The position numbers and the translations under genes are program-made. This document shows, one piece after another, positions 15,561 to 22,547 of a stretch of 23,186 nt of DNA. The notes below the pieces were generated by a model. That model worked only from the letters and a program-made list of their open reading frames with translations, made no database searches and was not told the DNA's origin. Location of the stretch: contig URYV01000008.1 of assembly GCA_900552285.1 (NCBI GenBank), forward strand, positions 1 to 23,186, given 5' to 3'. Position 1 is the first letter of the stretch, and every line of letters begins with the position of its first letter. Source of the DNA: an uncultured Oscillospiraceae bacterium (GTDB lineage Bacteria > Bacillota > Clostridia > Oscillospirales > Acutalibacteraceae).

Positions 15561-16604
15561 TTAATCAAAATCTATCATTACCTTGATTTTTTCGTTGCGG
15601 TATTTATCGTTGTGCTCGAAAAATTCAAGACAATCGTCAAACTTGACCCTGTGGGTGATCATTTTTTCAAGACCGTAGTCCTTTTGTTCAAAAATCTTTT
15701 TGACCGCCTCGGCGTTGCCGTAATGTCCGGCGCAGCCGTGAACGTCGATGGAATTGAAGGACATATGGTCGATGGGAAGATTGTTTATAAGCTTCTCATA
15801 GAATGCGAGAATTTCCACAACTCCGCCCTTTTTGGCCGACATGATGCAGTCGATAAGGCAGTTTTCCGAGCCGGAAGACTCGATAAGGAGATCGGCTCCC
15901 TTGCCGCCGGTGATTTTTTTGATTTCCTCGGGCATGGAGCATTTTGTGTTGTTTACAAGGTGGGTGGCTCCCATGTCCTTGGCAACGGCAAGCTTCGGCT
16001 CTTTTCTTCCGACGCAGACGATCTGTCCCGCACCGTAATATTTAGCCAAAGCGACGGCACCCATGGCAATGGCGCCGGTGCCGGTGATGACGACGGTACT
16101 GTCCTTTGTCAGCTTTGTGCGCTTAAAGGCCTCGTATGCAATGGAAATGGGCTCGAGAAGGGCGGCGGCGTCAAAGCTCATGCTGTCGGCAATGTGATAA
16201 ACATGGTAAACGGGCATGATCATATACTCGGCAAAGCAGCCGTCCCAGCAGTTGACCGTTCCCACCGACTTTACGTTGACGCAGTCGTCGTATCTTCCTT
16301 CCTTGCAGGCGTCACATTCGCCGCAGGAAACGCCGTTGTCGCATATAACGCGGTCTCCGGCTTTGAAATCTGTGACGTCCTTTCCGACCTTTTCCACGAC
16401 GCCCGACCATTCGTGGCCGAAGCGGCAGGGATAAACTATCGAACCGTCGCGTACAAACATACAGTCGCCGGTGTAAATGGCGTTGTCGGTGGCGCAGATG
16501 CCGGCTCTTTTGACCTTGATGAGAAGCTCGTTATCCTTAATGGGACGAAGCTCAACATCTCTGAAGGCAGCCTTGTGAGGGCCTTCGGCAACAAGTGCTT
16601 TCAT
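15561..16604 (-). CDS. Zinc-dependent medium-chain alcohol/polyol dehydrogenase
   Basis: The 347-residue protein is a medium-chain dehydrogenase. Catalytic zinc ligands are Cys37 (AGICATD), His64 and Glu65 (FGHEWSG), and Glu151 (LLEPIS). The structural zinc loop is CGECDACKEGRYDDC (Cys94, 97, 100, 108). The Rossmann motif is GTGAIAMG (175-182). After the second strand the sequence is VCVGRKEPK, lacking the acidic residue that favours NAD+, so NADP+ use is possible. Relatives include L-iditol, threonine and 2,3-butanediol dehydrogenases; the substrate cannot be fixed from sequence. In this operon the likely role is oxidation of a secondary alcohol to the ketone handled downstream. GGAGGA lies before the ATG, and the gap from the upstream gene is 13 bases. 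Confidence 0.9.
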   Translation of the reverse strand: MKALVAEGPHKAAFRDVELRPIKDNELLIKVKRAGICATDNAIYTGDCMFVRDGSIVYPCRFGHEWSGVVEKVGKDVTDFKAGDRVICDNGVSCGECDACKEGRYDDCVNVKSVGTVNCWDGCFAEYMIMPVYHVYHIADSMSFDAAALLEPISIAYEAFKRTKLTKDSTVVITGTGAIAMGAVALAKYYGAGQIVCVGRKEPKLAVAKDMGATHLVNNTKCSMPEEIKKITGGKGADLLIESSGSENCLIDCIMSAKKGGVVEILAFYEKLINNLPIDHMSFNSIDVHGCAGHYGNAEAVKKIFEQKDYGLEKMITHRVKFDDCLEFFEHNDKYRNEKIKVMIDFD

Positions 16605-16617
16605 ATTTTTCCTCCGT

Positions 16618-17379
16618 TCAGATATACATTTTTTCGCCCATCTGCATGAGGAAATATTTCTGTTCGGGATATTTTTCCTTCATGATCGTGGCAAAAGCGT
16701 TGGGGTCTCCGCCGTGCTCGGCAAAGTTCCAGTAGTGACACGGAACGGCCAATTTCGGCTTTAAAATCGAAACAACCTTTGCGGCCTCTTCGGAATTAAG
16801 GTTGCCGAAGGCGCCGTTTATGGGCAGTATAAGCAAATCGCAGTTCTTTATAAAATCGTTTTCAAGAAGATCGGCTCTGAAACAGGTGTCTCCCATGACA
16901 TAGATCTTCTTTCCTTCCGCTTCAAGCACAAGGCCGAGAGCGTCGGGCGCAAGCTCGCCGTGGTCGCAGGGGACGGCGGTCAGCTTGAAGTTTTCTCCGT
17001 CAAAGCTGTCGCCCACCTTGAGATAGGTTATCTGATCCTTTCTGAGCGACAGGCGCTCGGCCTCGACCTTGACGTCGCAGGCGGCGAGCATTTTGGTGTT
17101 CGGATTTGACAGCAGCGTGGGAACGCTGTCGGGGTCGAAATGGTCATAGTGGGCGTGGCTTGCCACAACATAATCGAATGTATATTCGTCGGCCGACATG
17201 ATTTTCGGCATTATGCGCTTAAAACCGAAATAGCGTTCGCAGCAGTCGGAAAGATAAAGGTCGAGAGCAATGGCGGTTCCGTAGGGCAGCTTAAAAACAA
17301 AGCCGGCCTGACCCATGGAAAATACCGCCACGCTGCCGCTTTTTACGGTTGCCGACGCGATGTTTTCGGAAATTTTCAT
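16618..17379 (-). CDS. UlaG-like metallo-beta-lactamase-fold hydrolase (possible lactonase)
   Basis: The 253-residue protein has the metal-binding SHAHYDHFD (His75, His77, Asp79, His80), with further ligands in PCDHGE (His140), VMGDTCF (Asp164) and PCHYWNFAEHGG (His215). This is the UlaG branch of the metallo-beta-lactamase fold, whose named member hydrolyses L-ascorbate-6-phosphate lactone. It may open a lactone or another cyclic ester in the pathway. This branch also includes uncharacterised hydrolases, so the reaction is inferred. AAGGAG sits nine bases before the ATG. It is the second gene of the operon, 66 bases after the SDR gene with a hairpin between them, and 13 bases ahead of the alcohol dehydrogenase. 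Confidence 0.87.
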   Translation of the reverse strand: MKISENIASATVKSGSVAVFSMGQAGFVFKLPYGTAIALDLYLSDCCERYFGFKRIMPKIMSADEYTFDYVVASHAHYDHFDPDSVPTLLSNPNTKMLAACDVKVEAERLSLRKDQITYLKVGDSFDGENFKLTAVPCDHGELAPDALGLVLEAEGKKIYVMGDTCFRADLLENDFIKNCDLLILPINGAFGNLNSEEAAKVVSILKPKLAVPCHYWNFAEHGGDPNAFATIMKEKYPEQKYFLMQMGEKMYI

Positions 17380-17406
17380 TTAAGATAACTCCTTTTTAAC
17401 AGGCCA

Positions 17407-17436
17407 AAGCGGCTGTACCGCAGGATACAGCCACTT
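17407..17436 (-). other. Intercistronic hairpin between SDR and MBL-fold genes
   Basis: GGCTGTA (17411-17417) pairs with TACAGCC (17426-17432). AAG/CTT extends the stem beyond one mismatch. It starts 10 bases after the SDR stop codon and lacks a clear T-run, so it may stabilise the upstream transcript or reduce read-through. Confidence 0.55.
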
Positions 17437-17445
17437 TTACGGTTT

Positions 17446-18234
17446 TTAGAAATCTCTTGCATAGCCGCAGGTCCAGCCTCCGTCCACGGCGAGGCACTGG
17501 CCGGTGATGTAACCGGACATATAGCTGTCGGCGATAAAGAGGGTGGGGTATGCGATTTCGTCGGGATCGCCCTGACGGTGCTGAGGAATGTGGTCAAGCA
17601 GACGCTTCATGGAGTCGTCCTTGGCCCAAAGAGCGGCGGTCTTGTCCATGCAGATGGTGCCGGGAGCGATGCAGTTGACGCGGATGTCGTCGTCGGCAAG
17701 CTCAAGAGCCATGGCCTTGGTCATGTTGATGACGCCGGCCTTTGCGGCGGTGAAGGCGACTTGATTTCTGAAGGGAACCATACCCACGACCGAGCTTATG
17801 TTAATAATGTTTGAGCCCTTTCTTCCGCGGAGATAGGGAACAACGTGCTTTGAGCACTTATAAACGCCGTCCATGTCCACGCTGACGATCTTTTTCCACC
17901 ATTCGTCGGAGAATTTGTCAACATGGAAACGCTCCTCGGCGGGAACGTTGACTCCGGCGTTGTTGATCCAAATGTCGATGCCGCCGAAGGTGTCGGCGAT
18001 GTTTTTAAGACCAGTCTTTATAGACTCGTCGTCACATACGTTGAAGGGGAAGAATTCGGCCTTTCCGCCGTCCTTTTTGATTTCGTCGGCAACAGCCTTG
18101 CCCTTTTCGACATTGTTGCCGAGAACGGCCACGTTGGCGCCGTTTTTGGCGAATACCTTTGCCATGTAGCTTCCGAGAGCGCCGGTGGAACCTGTGATAC
18201 CGACAGTCTTTCCGGTAAAGTCGAGATATGCCAT
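17446..18234 (-). CDS. Short-chain dehydrogenase/reductase with Phe in place of the catalytic Tyr
   Basis: The 262-residue protein has the SDR cofactor motif TGSTGALG (14-21), NNAG (91-94) and the catalytic serine region NIINISSVVG (Ser148). A C-terminal YITGQCLAVDGGWTCG completes the fold. Thirteen residues after Ser148, where YxxxK is expected, the sequence is FTAAK (Phe161, Lys165); the codon is TTC. The catalytic tyrosine is therefore missing, while serine and lysine remain. Either this subfamily uses another acid/base, the protein is non-catalytic, or the base is wrong. Relatives are annotated as gluconate-5-dehydrogenase-like or 3-oxoacyl-ACP-reductase-like. It is the first gene of the operon, behind a strong promoter, a LacI-type palindrome and AAAGGAG, so it is likely highly expressed. 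Confidence 0.9.
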   Translation of the reverse strand: MAYLDFTGKTVGITGSTGALGSYMAKVFAKNGANVAVLGNNVEKGKAVADEIKKDGGKAEFFPFNVCDDESIKTGLKNIADTFGGIDIWINNAGVNVPAEERFHVDKFSDEWWKKIVSVDMDGVYKCSKHVVPYLRGRKGSNIINISSVVGMVPFRNQVAFTAAKAGVINMTKAMALELADDDIRVNCIAPGTICMDKTAALWAKDDSMKRLLDHIPQHRQGDPDEIAYPTLFIADSYMSGYITGQCLAVDGGWTCGYARDF

Positions 18235-18265
18235 AATACTTTGACTCCTTTGTGATTTGTATAGA

Positions 18266-18287
18266 TTTGCGTAACCGCTTTCGCAAA
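18266..18287. promoter_or_regulatory. LacI/CcpA-family operator (cre-like) of the catabolic operon
   Basis: A 22-base near-palindrome, TTTGCGTAACC|GCTTTCGCAAA, has 9 of 11 half-site positions matched and a central CG flanked by AA and TT. This is the usual form of LacI/GalR-family operators and cre sites. It lies about 18-39 bases downstream of the predicted start site at about 18305, a roadblock position. Whether a dedicated regulator or CcpA binds is not known; no regulator gene is in the window. Confidence 0.7.
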
Positions 18288-18311
18288 TACGGCCACGTTC
18301 TTACGGATATA

Positions 18312-18340
18312 ATTTTACTACCCGTGAAGAAAACTGTCAA
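18312..18340 (-). promoter_or_regulatory. Promoter of the eleven-gene catabolic operon
   Basis: On the - strand, a perfect TTGACA (18340-18335) and TAAAAT (18317-18312) are 17 bases apart. The leader is about 70 bases long, contains the operator, and ends in AAAGGAG before the SDR ATG. Confidence 0.88.
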
Positions 18341-18358
18341 GTAAAATCGAAAAAATTT

Positions 18359-18386
18359 CCCCGAAATTTTCTTGAACCTTTCGGGG
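18359..18386. repeat. Inverted repeat between the divergent promoters
   Basis: CCCCGAAA (18359-18366) is repeated inverted as TTTCGGGG (18379-18386) with a 12-base gap. It lies upstream of both -35 boxes. It may be a regulator site shared by the two operons or a relic hairpin. Confidence 0.5.
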
Positions 18387-18397
18387 GAATATTATGG

Positions 18398-18426
18398 TTG
18401 AATTTGCGGGTGAATTGTTGTATAAT
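18398..18426 (+). promoter_or_regulatory. Promoter of the pyrH operon
   Basis: TTGAAT (18398-18403) and a perfect TATAAT (18421-18426) are 17 bases apart. Transcription should start near 18433, about 30 bases before the pyrH ATG. The promoter is divergent from the catabolic operon's. Confidence 0.82.
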
Positions 18427-18462
18427 AAGAACAAACTATAGAAAGGCGGAGCGAGAACAAAA

Positions 18463-19170
18463 ATGGGAACACCTAAATATAAAAGAATTTTACTTAAAAT
18501 AAGCGGCGAGGTGCTCGCCGGAGGACAGAAGAGCGGTCTTGATTTTGCCACCGTTCTCAAAATCTGCAAGAGCGTTAAAAAATGCACCGACGAGGGCATA
18601 GAGGTCGCCATAGTCGTCGGCGGAGGAAACTTCTGGAGAGGCCGTTCCAGCGGAGAAATGGACCGCACCAGAGCCGACCATATGGGTATGCTGGCCACGG
18701 TCATCAACTGTCTCGCCCTTGCCGACGGAATCGAGCAGGCGGGCGGTCAGGCAAGGGTTCAGACCGCAATTCCCATGCAGCAGATAGCCGAGCCTTATAT
18801 AAGGGGCAAGGCCATTCGTCATCTTGAAAAGGGCAGAGTGGTTATTTTCGGATGCGGAACCGGAAGTCCCTTCTTCTCAACCGACACCGGAGCCTCCCTT
18901 CGCGCCGCCGAAATCAATGCCGACATTATTTTCAAGGCCACGAATGTTGACGGTGTTTACGACAAGGACCCCAACAAATTCGACGACGCAAAGATGTATG
19001 AGAGTCTTTCCTATCTTGATATTCTCGAAAAAAATCTCAATGTTATGGATATGACGGCCGCCGCCATGTGCAGAGACAATAAAACCCCCGTGCTTGTTTT
19101 CAATCTCAGCGACCCGGAGAATATCTACCGCGCCGCCATGGGTGAAAACATCGGTACGGTGGTTCACTGA
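18463..19170 (+). CDS. pyrH: Uridylate kinase (UMP kinase)
   Basis: The 235-residue amino-acid-kinase-fold protein has KRILLKISGEVLAG at the N-terminus, VVGGGNFWRGR (phosphate loop), DHMGMLATVINCLAL, and VIFGCGTGSPFFSTDTGASLRA. The nucleotide-binding ATNVDGVYDKDP completes the PyrH pattern. It phosphorylates UMP to UDP in the cytoplasm. The length equals that of other bacterial PyrH proteins. The ribosome binding region is AAAGGCGGAG. It is the first gene of the operon here. In many genomes rpsB and tsf precede it, but here the divergent catabolic operon lies upstream and pyrH has its own promoter. Confidence 0.97.
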   Translation: MGTPKYKRILLKISGEVLAGGQKSGLDFATVLKICKSVKKCTDEGIEVAIVVGGGNFWRGRSSGEMDRTRADHMGMLATVINCLALADGIEQAGGQARVQTAIPMQQIAEPYIRGKAIRHLEKGRVVIFGCGTGSPFFSTDTGASLRAAEINADIIFKATNVDGVYDKDPNKFDDAKMYESLSYLDILEKNLNVMDMTAAAMCRDNKTPVLVFNLSDPENIYRAAMGENIGTVVH

Positions 19171-19209
19171 TAAACATTTAATAAATTGATATTTACGGAG
19201 GAAAAAGTT

Positions 19210-19764
19210 ATGGACGATATTATGAAGGTAACCGAAGAAAAAATGCAGAAATCCATCAAGGCGGAGGAAAACGAATTCGCCGGAATTCGCGCCGGACGCG
19301 CCAATGCCGCCGTACTTGACAAGATAACGGTGGATTATTACGGAGTTCCCACCGCCATAAACCAAATGGCCGGAATTTCCACCCCCGAGGCAAGAATGCT
19401 TGCCATTCAACCCTATGACGTTTCCATGTTCAAGGAGATCGAAAAGGCCATTCAGACCTCCGATCTCGGCATAAATCCGTCGAACGACGGCAAAATTATC
19501 CGTCTTGTTTTCCCGCCCCTCAACGAGGAACGCAGAAAAGAGCTCGTTAAGGAAGTGAGCAAAATCGGCGAGGAGTGCAAGGTTGCCATCCGCTCGGTGC
19601 GCCGCGACGCCATTGAAAAATACAAGGCCTTAAAGAAAAACTCGGAAATCACCGAGGACGACCTTAAGTCCGCCGAAGAGGACATTCAGAAGCTGACCGA
19701 TAAATATTGCAAGCTGGCCGACGAAGCCGCCGCCAAAAAGAGCAAGGAAATCGCAGAGATATAA
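19210..19764 (+). CDS. frr: Ribosome recycling factor
   Basis: The 184-residue protein shows the RRF pattern: NEFAGIRAGRANAAVLDKI near residue 27, YYGVPTAINQMAGISTPEARML, and a C-terminal region with RRDAIEKYKALKKNSEITEDD. It dissociates the post-termination ribosome together with EF-G. The ATG at 19210 is chosen over the upstream in-frame TTG at 19186 because GGAGGA at 19198-19203 precedes it directly and the resulting length matches the family. It is separated by 39 bases from pyrH and by a single base from uppS. Confidence 0.97.
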   Translation: MDDIMKVTEEKMQKSIKAEENEFAGIRAGRANAAVLDKITVDYYGVPTAINQMAGISTPEARMLAIQPYDVSMFKEIEKAIQTSDLGINPSNDGKIIRLVFPPLNEERRKELVKEVSKIGEECKVAIRSVRRDAIEKYKALKKNSEITEDDLKSAEEDIQKLTDKYCKLADEAAAKKSKEIAEI

Positions 19765-19765
19765 A

Positions 19766-20479
19766 ATGCATAAAAAAACTTTTGATGTTTTGCCCCGTCA
19801 CATTGCCGTCATTATGGACGGCAACGGGCGGTGGGCGAAAAAACGCCATCTTCCCAGAACGGCGGGACATTCGGTGGGGGCAAAGACCTTTAAAAGCATT
19901 TGCCTTTACGCAAACGAAATCGGCGTGGAGTATATGACCTTTTATGCCTTTTCCACCGAAAATTGGCGCCGTCCCAAGGAAGAGGTCGACGCTCTCATGA
20001 AGCTGTTCACCGAATATCTTTCCGACTCGGTGAACTTTAAGGACAAGAACATAAGGCTTAAATTTATCGGCGATCGCTCGGTGCTTTCGGGCGAGCTTCA
20101 AAAGCTCATGAGCGACGCCGAGGAAAATTCAAAGGACTGCACCGGACTGACCGTCAATCTCGCCATAAACTACGGCGGAAGGGACGAAATTGTCCATGCG
20201 GCGAGGGAAATCGCAAAGCAGGTGAAAAACGGCGGCTTATCCCCCGAGGACATAACCGCCGACACGGTTGAAAACAACCTTTATACGGCGGGTGATCCTC
20301 CCGTGGATCTCGTCATACGTCCCGGCGGGGAATATAGGGTGTCGAATTTTCTCATTTGGCAGCTTGCCTATTCCGAGCTTTGGTTTTCAAATGTTCTTTG
20401 GCCGAATTTTAAGCCTAAACATCTCGACGAAGCCATAGAGAGTTTCGCTCGGAGAAATCGCAGATTCGGCGGCGTTTAA
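19766..20479 (+). CDS. uppS: Undecaprenyl diphosphate synthase (cis-prenyltransferase)
   Basis: The 237-residue protein has HIAVIMDGNGRWAKKR (catalytic Asp in MDGNGRW), YAFSTENWRRPKEEV, and the C-terminal VDLVIRPGGEYRVSNFLIWQLAYSELWF. The last usually reads RTxGExRxSNF, so the Thr-to-Pro change after Arg is a minor variation. It condenses isopentenyl diphosphate with farnesyl diphosphate to make the lipid carrier for cell-wall synthesis. No good ribosome binding site precedes the ATG. The gene begins one base after the frr stop codon, so translation is probably coupled. The stop codon lies in the loop of a terminator-like hairpin at 20469-20486. Confidence 0.96.
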   Translation: MHKKTFDVLPRHIAVIMDGNGRWAKKRHLPRTAGHSVGAKTFKSICLYANEIGVEYMTFYAFSTENWRRPKEEVDALMKLFTEYLSDSVNFKDKNIRLKFIGDRSVLSGELQKLMSDAEENSKDCTGLTVNLAINYGGRDEIVHAAREIAKQVKNGGLSPEDITADTVENNLYTAGDPPVDLVIRPGGEYRVSNFLIWQLAYSELWFSNVLWPNFKPKHLDEAIESFARRNRRFGGV

Positions 20480-20492
20480 ACGCCGCTTTTTT
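20469..20492 (+). terminator. Terminator-like hairpin overlapping the uppS stop codon
   Basis: GCGGCG (20469-20474), loop TTTAAA, then CGCCGC (20481-20486) followed by six T. The TAA stop of uppS is in the loop. cdsA starts only 16 bases later with no promoter visible, so this probably attenuates rather than ends transcription. Confidence 0.65.
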
Positions 20493-20507
20493 GAAGGGGA
20501 GTTTTGT

Positions 20508-21368
20508 TTGGCAAAGAGAATTGTAAGCGCCGTTGTCGGAATTGCTCTTTTTGCGGGAGTGGTTGCGGCAAGTCTTTACTTAAGATACGCTTTTTCGGTT
20601 TTTGTGGCTCTTCTCGACTGCATTGCGGTTTGGGAGGTCTTTTCGGCCGTTAAAATGACAAAGCGCAGACCCATGCTTTTCGCAGCCATGCTTGTGGGGG
20701 CGGCAATGCCCTTTTTAAGCGCCTTTCAAAGCTATATTTTTGTGGTGTGTTTTGCATACATAGTATTCAATTTTGCCTATATGATATTTCATCATGAAAC
20801 GGTCAAAATGGAGCAGATCATGCTTGCGGGTGGGCTTTCGATTATCCTTTCGGCCTCCTTTTCTTCCCTTTGCCGATTGTTCGACATGGGTCTTGACGGG
20901 CGCTACGGCATGAATGAGGCCGACGGGATTTTCCTGCTTGTGCTGTCCTGCGCCGTGGCGTGGCTTGCCGACACCGGAGCCTACTTTACCGGCGTCTTTT
21001 TCGGAAAGCATAAGCTTTGTCCGAAAATCAGCCCCAAAAAGACGGTGGAGGGCTTTGTCGGCGGCATTGTTTTCGACGTGCTGCTGTCGCTGCTTCTTTC
21101 ATACGGCTACCAGGCTCTCTTTGCGGGGGAAGGACGGGTCAATTTTCCCCTTGTGGCGATCATCGCGTTTTTTGCCGCATTTGCGGGAACGCTGGGCGAT
21201 TTGACCGCCTCGGTGCTTAAAAGAGAATGCGGTATTAAGGACTACGGAAAGATAATGCCCGGCCACGGCGGCGTTCTCGACCGCTTTGACAGCGTTTTTC
21301 TCACCGCGCCGCTGACCTATCTTTTTGTGGAAGCTTTCGGGGCATATTTCCCCGTGATAATCAGATAA
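20508..21368 (+). CDS. cdsA: Phosphatidate cytidylyltransferase (CDP-diglyceride synthase)
   Basis: The 286-residue integral membrane protein has several hydrophobic segments across its length. It carries the full CDP-diglyceride synthase signature near the C-terminus: SVLKRECGIKDYGKIMPGH, then GGVLDRFDS, preceded by FFAAFAGTLGDLTAS. It makes CDP-diacylglycerol from phosphatidate and CTP for phospholipid synthesis. The start is TTG at 20508, six bases after AAGGGGAG. The N-terminal KRIVSAVVGIALFAG (residues 3-17) fits the family. It sits between uppS and dxr as in many Firmicutes. Confidence 0.95.
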   Translation: MAKRIVSAVVGIALFAGVVAASLYLRYAFSVFVALLDCIAVWEVFSAVKMTKRRPMLFAAMLVGAAMPFLSAFQSYIFVVCFAYIVFNFAYMIFHHETVKMEQIMLAGGLSIILSASFSSLCRLFDMGLDGRYGMNEADGIFLLVLSCAVAWLADTGAYFTGVFFGKHKLCPKISPKKTVEGFVGGIVFDVLLSLLLSYGYQALFAGEGRVNFPLVAIIAFFAAFAGTLGDLTASVLKRECGIKDYGKIMPGHGGVLDRFDSVFLTAPLTYLFVEAFGAYFPVIIR

Positions 21369-21390
21369 TAACCAAAGGTTGATATAAATT

Positions 21391-22530
21391 TTGAAAACAA
21401 TAACTATTTTGGGCTCCACCGGCTCCATAGGAACTCAGGCTCTCGAGGTCATCGACGGTCTCGATTACCGCGTGCTTGCCCTTGCCGCGGGAAAAAACAC
21501 GGCAAGAGCCGAGGAGCAGATAAGAAAATATAAGCCGAAATACGCCGCCATGGCCGACGAGGCCGCCGCAAAGGAGCTTGCGCTGAAAACGGCGGATACC
21601 GACGTTAAAATTCTGTCGGGCTCTGCGGGCATAAAGGAAATTTCCGCGCTTTCGGCCGACATTGTGCTTAACGCAATTGTGGGTGTGGCGGGTCTTATAC
21701 CGACCCTCACCGCCATCGAGGCGGGCTCCGACATCGCCCTTGCAAACAAGGAGACCCTTGTGACCGGCGGCGATCTCGTCAAAAAAAGAGCGGCCGAAAA
21801 GGGTGTTAAAATCTATCCCGTCGACAGCGAACATTCGGCGATTTTTCAATGTCTCCAGGCGTCAAGCAGGGAAGACCTCAATAAAATTATCATAACCGCG
21901 TCGGGCGGTCCTTTTCTCGGCAAAAAGCTTCATCAGCTTAAAAAGGTGTCGAAGGAAAAGGCGCTGCGCCACCCCAACTGGAGCATGGGTGCAAAAATAA
22001 CCATAGACTCCGCTACACTGATGAACAAGGGTCTCGAGGTTATCGAGGCGGTTCATCTTTTTGACCTTCCTCAAAGTAAGGTCGACGTGGTTGTTCATCC
22101 TCAAAGCATCATTCATTCCCTTGTGGAATGGAAGGACGGGGCCGTGCTCGCTCAGCTGGGCGTTCCCGATATGAAAATTCCCATTCAGTACGCGCTGACC
22201 TTTCCTAAAAGGGTCAATTTTGTGTCCGAGCCGCTGGATCTCACAAAGGTTTCTCAAATGACATTTTTGCCTCCCGACAGGGAGACCTTCGGATGTCTTG
22301 CGACCTGCGAGCAGGCGATAAACATGGGCGGTCTCTACCCGGCGGCCGTCAACGGCGCAAATGAAGAGGCAGTCAAGCTGTTTTTAAACGACAAAATAGA
22401 TTTTCTCGACATTGCCGAGCTTTCAAGGCAAATGCTTCGGGAAAGCTTTGAAAAAACATATACTTCGGCCGCCGAAATTTTCGAGGCCGACAGAAAGGCG
22501 AGAAAACTCGTCCGAGAAATGATAAAATGA
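21391..22530 (+). CDS. dxr: 1-deoxy-D-xylulose-5-phosphate reductoisomerase
   Basis: The 379-residue protein begins with the NADPH-binding ITILGSTGSIGTQAL and then shows ALANKETLV, PVDSEHSAIFQCLQ (metal and substrate site), IITASGGPFLGK, NWSMGAKITIDSATLMNKGLE, and NGANEEAV. It converts deoxyxylulose phosphate to methylerythritol phosphate in the MEP isoprenoid pathway, which supplies the precursors for UppS encoded upstream. The start is TTG at 21391 with AAAGG about twelve bases before. It begins 22 bases after cdsA. Length is slightly below E. coli Dxr (398) but complete in motifs. Confidence 0.97.
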   Translation: MKTITILGSTGSIGTQALEVIDGLDYRVLALAAGKNTARAEEQIRKYKPKYAAMADEAAAKELALKTADTDVKILSGSAGIKEISALSADIVLNAIVGVAGLIPTLTAIEAGSDIALANKETLVTGGDLVKKRAAEKGVKIYPVDSEHSAIFQCLQASSREDLNKIIITASGGPFLGKKLHQLKKVSKEKALRHPNWSMGAKITIDSATLMNKGLEVIEAVHLFDLPQSKVDVVVHPQSIIHSLVEWKDGAVLAQLGVPDMKIPIQYALTFPKRVNFVSEPLDLTKVSQMTFLPPDRETFGCLATCEQAINMGGLYPAAVNGANEEAVKLFLNDKIDFLDIAELSRQMLRESFEKTYTSAAEIFEADRKARKLVREMIK

Positions 22531-22547
22531 TTTAAGGCGGTGAATTT

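Noticed and set aside
6839..16649. Long open frames on the + strand opposite the catabolic operon (such as 6839-8065, 8908-10164, 12963-14120, 14411-15586, 15501-16649)
   Set aside because: They lie antisense to well-recognised genes and show Gly/Val/His/Asp-rich nonsense composition. They arise from the codon bias of the true genes.
19186..19209. TTG start for frr at 19186
   Set aside because: The ribosome binding site GGAGGA lies inside this extension and points to the ATG at 19210.
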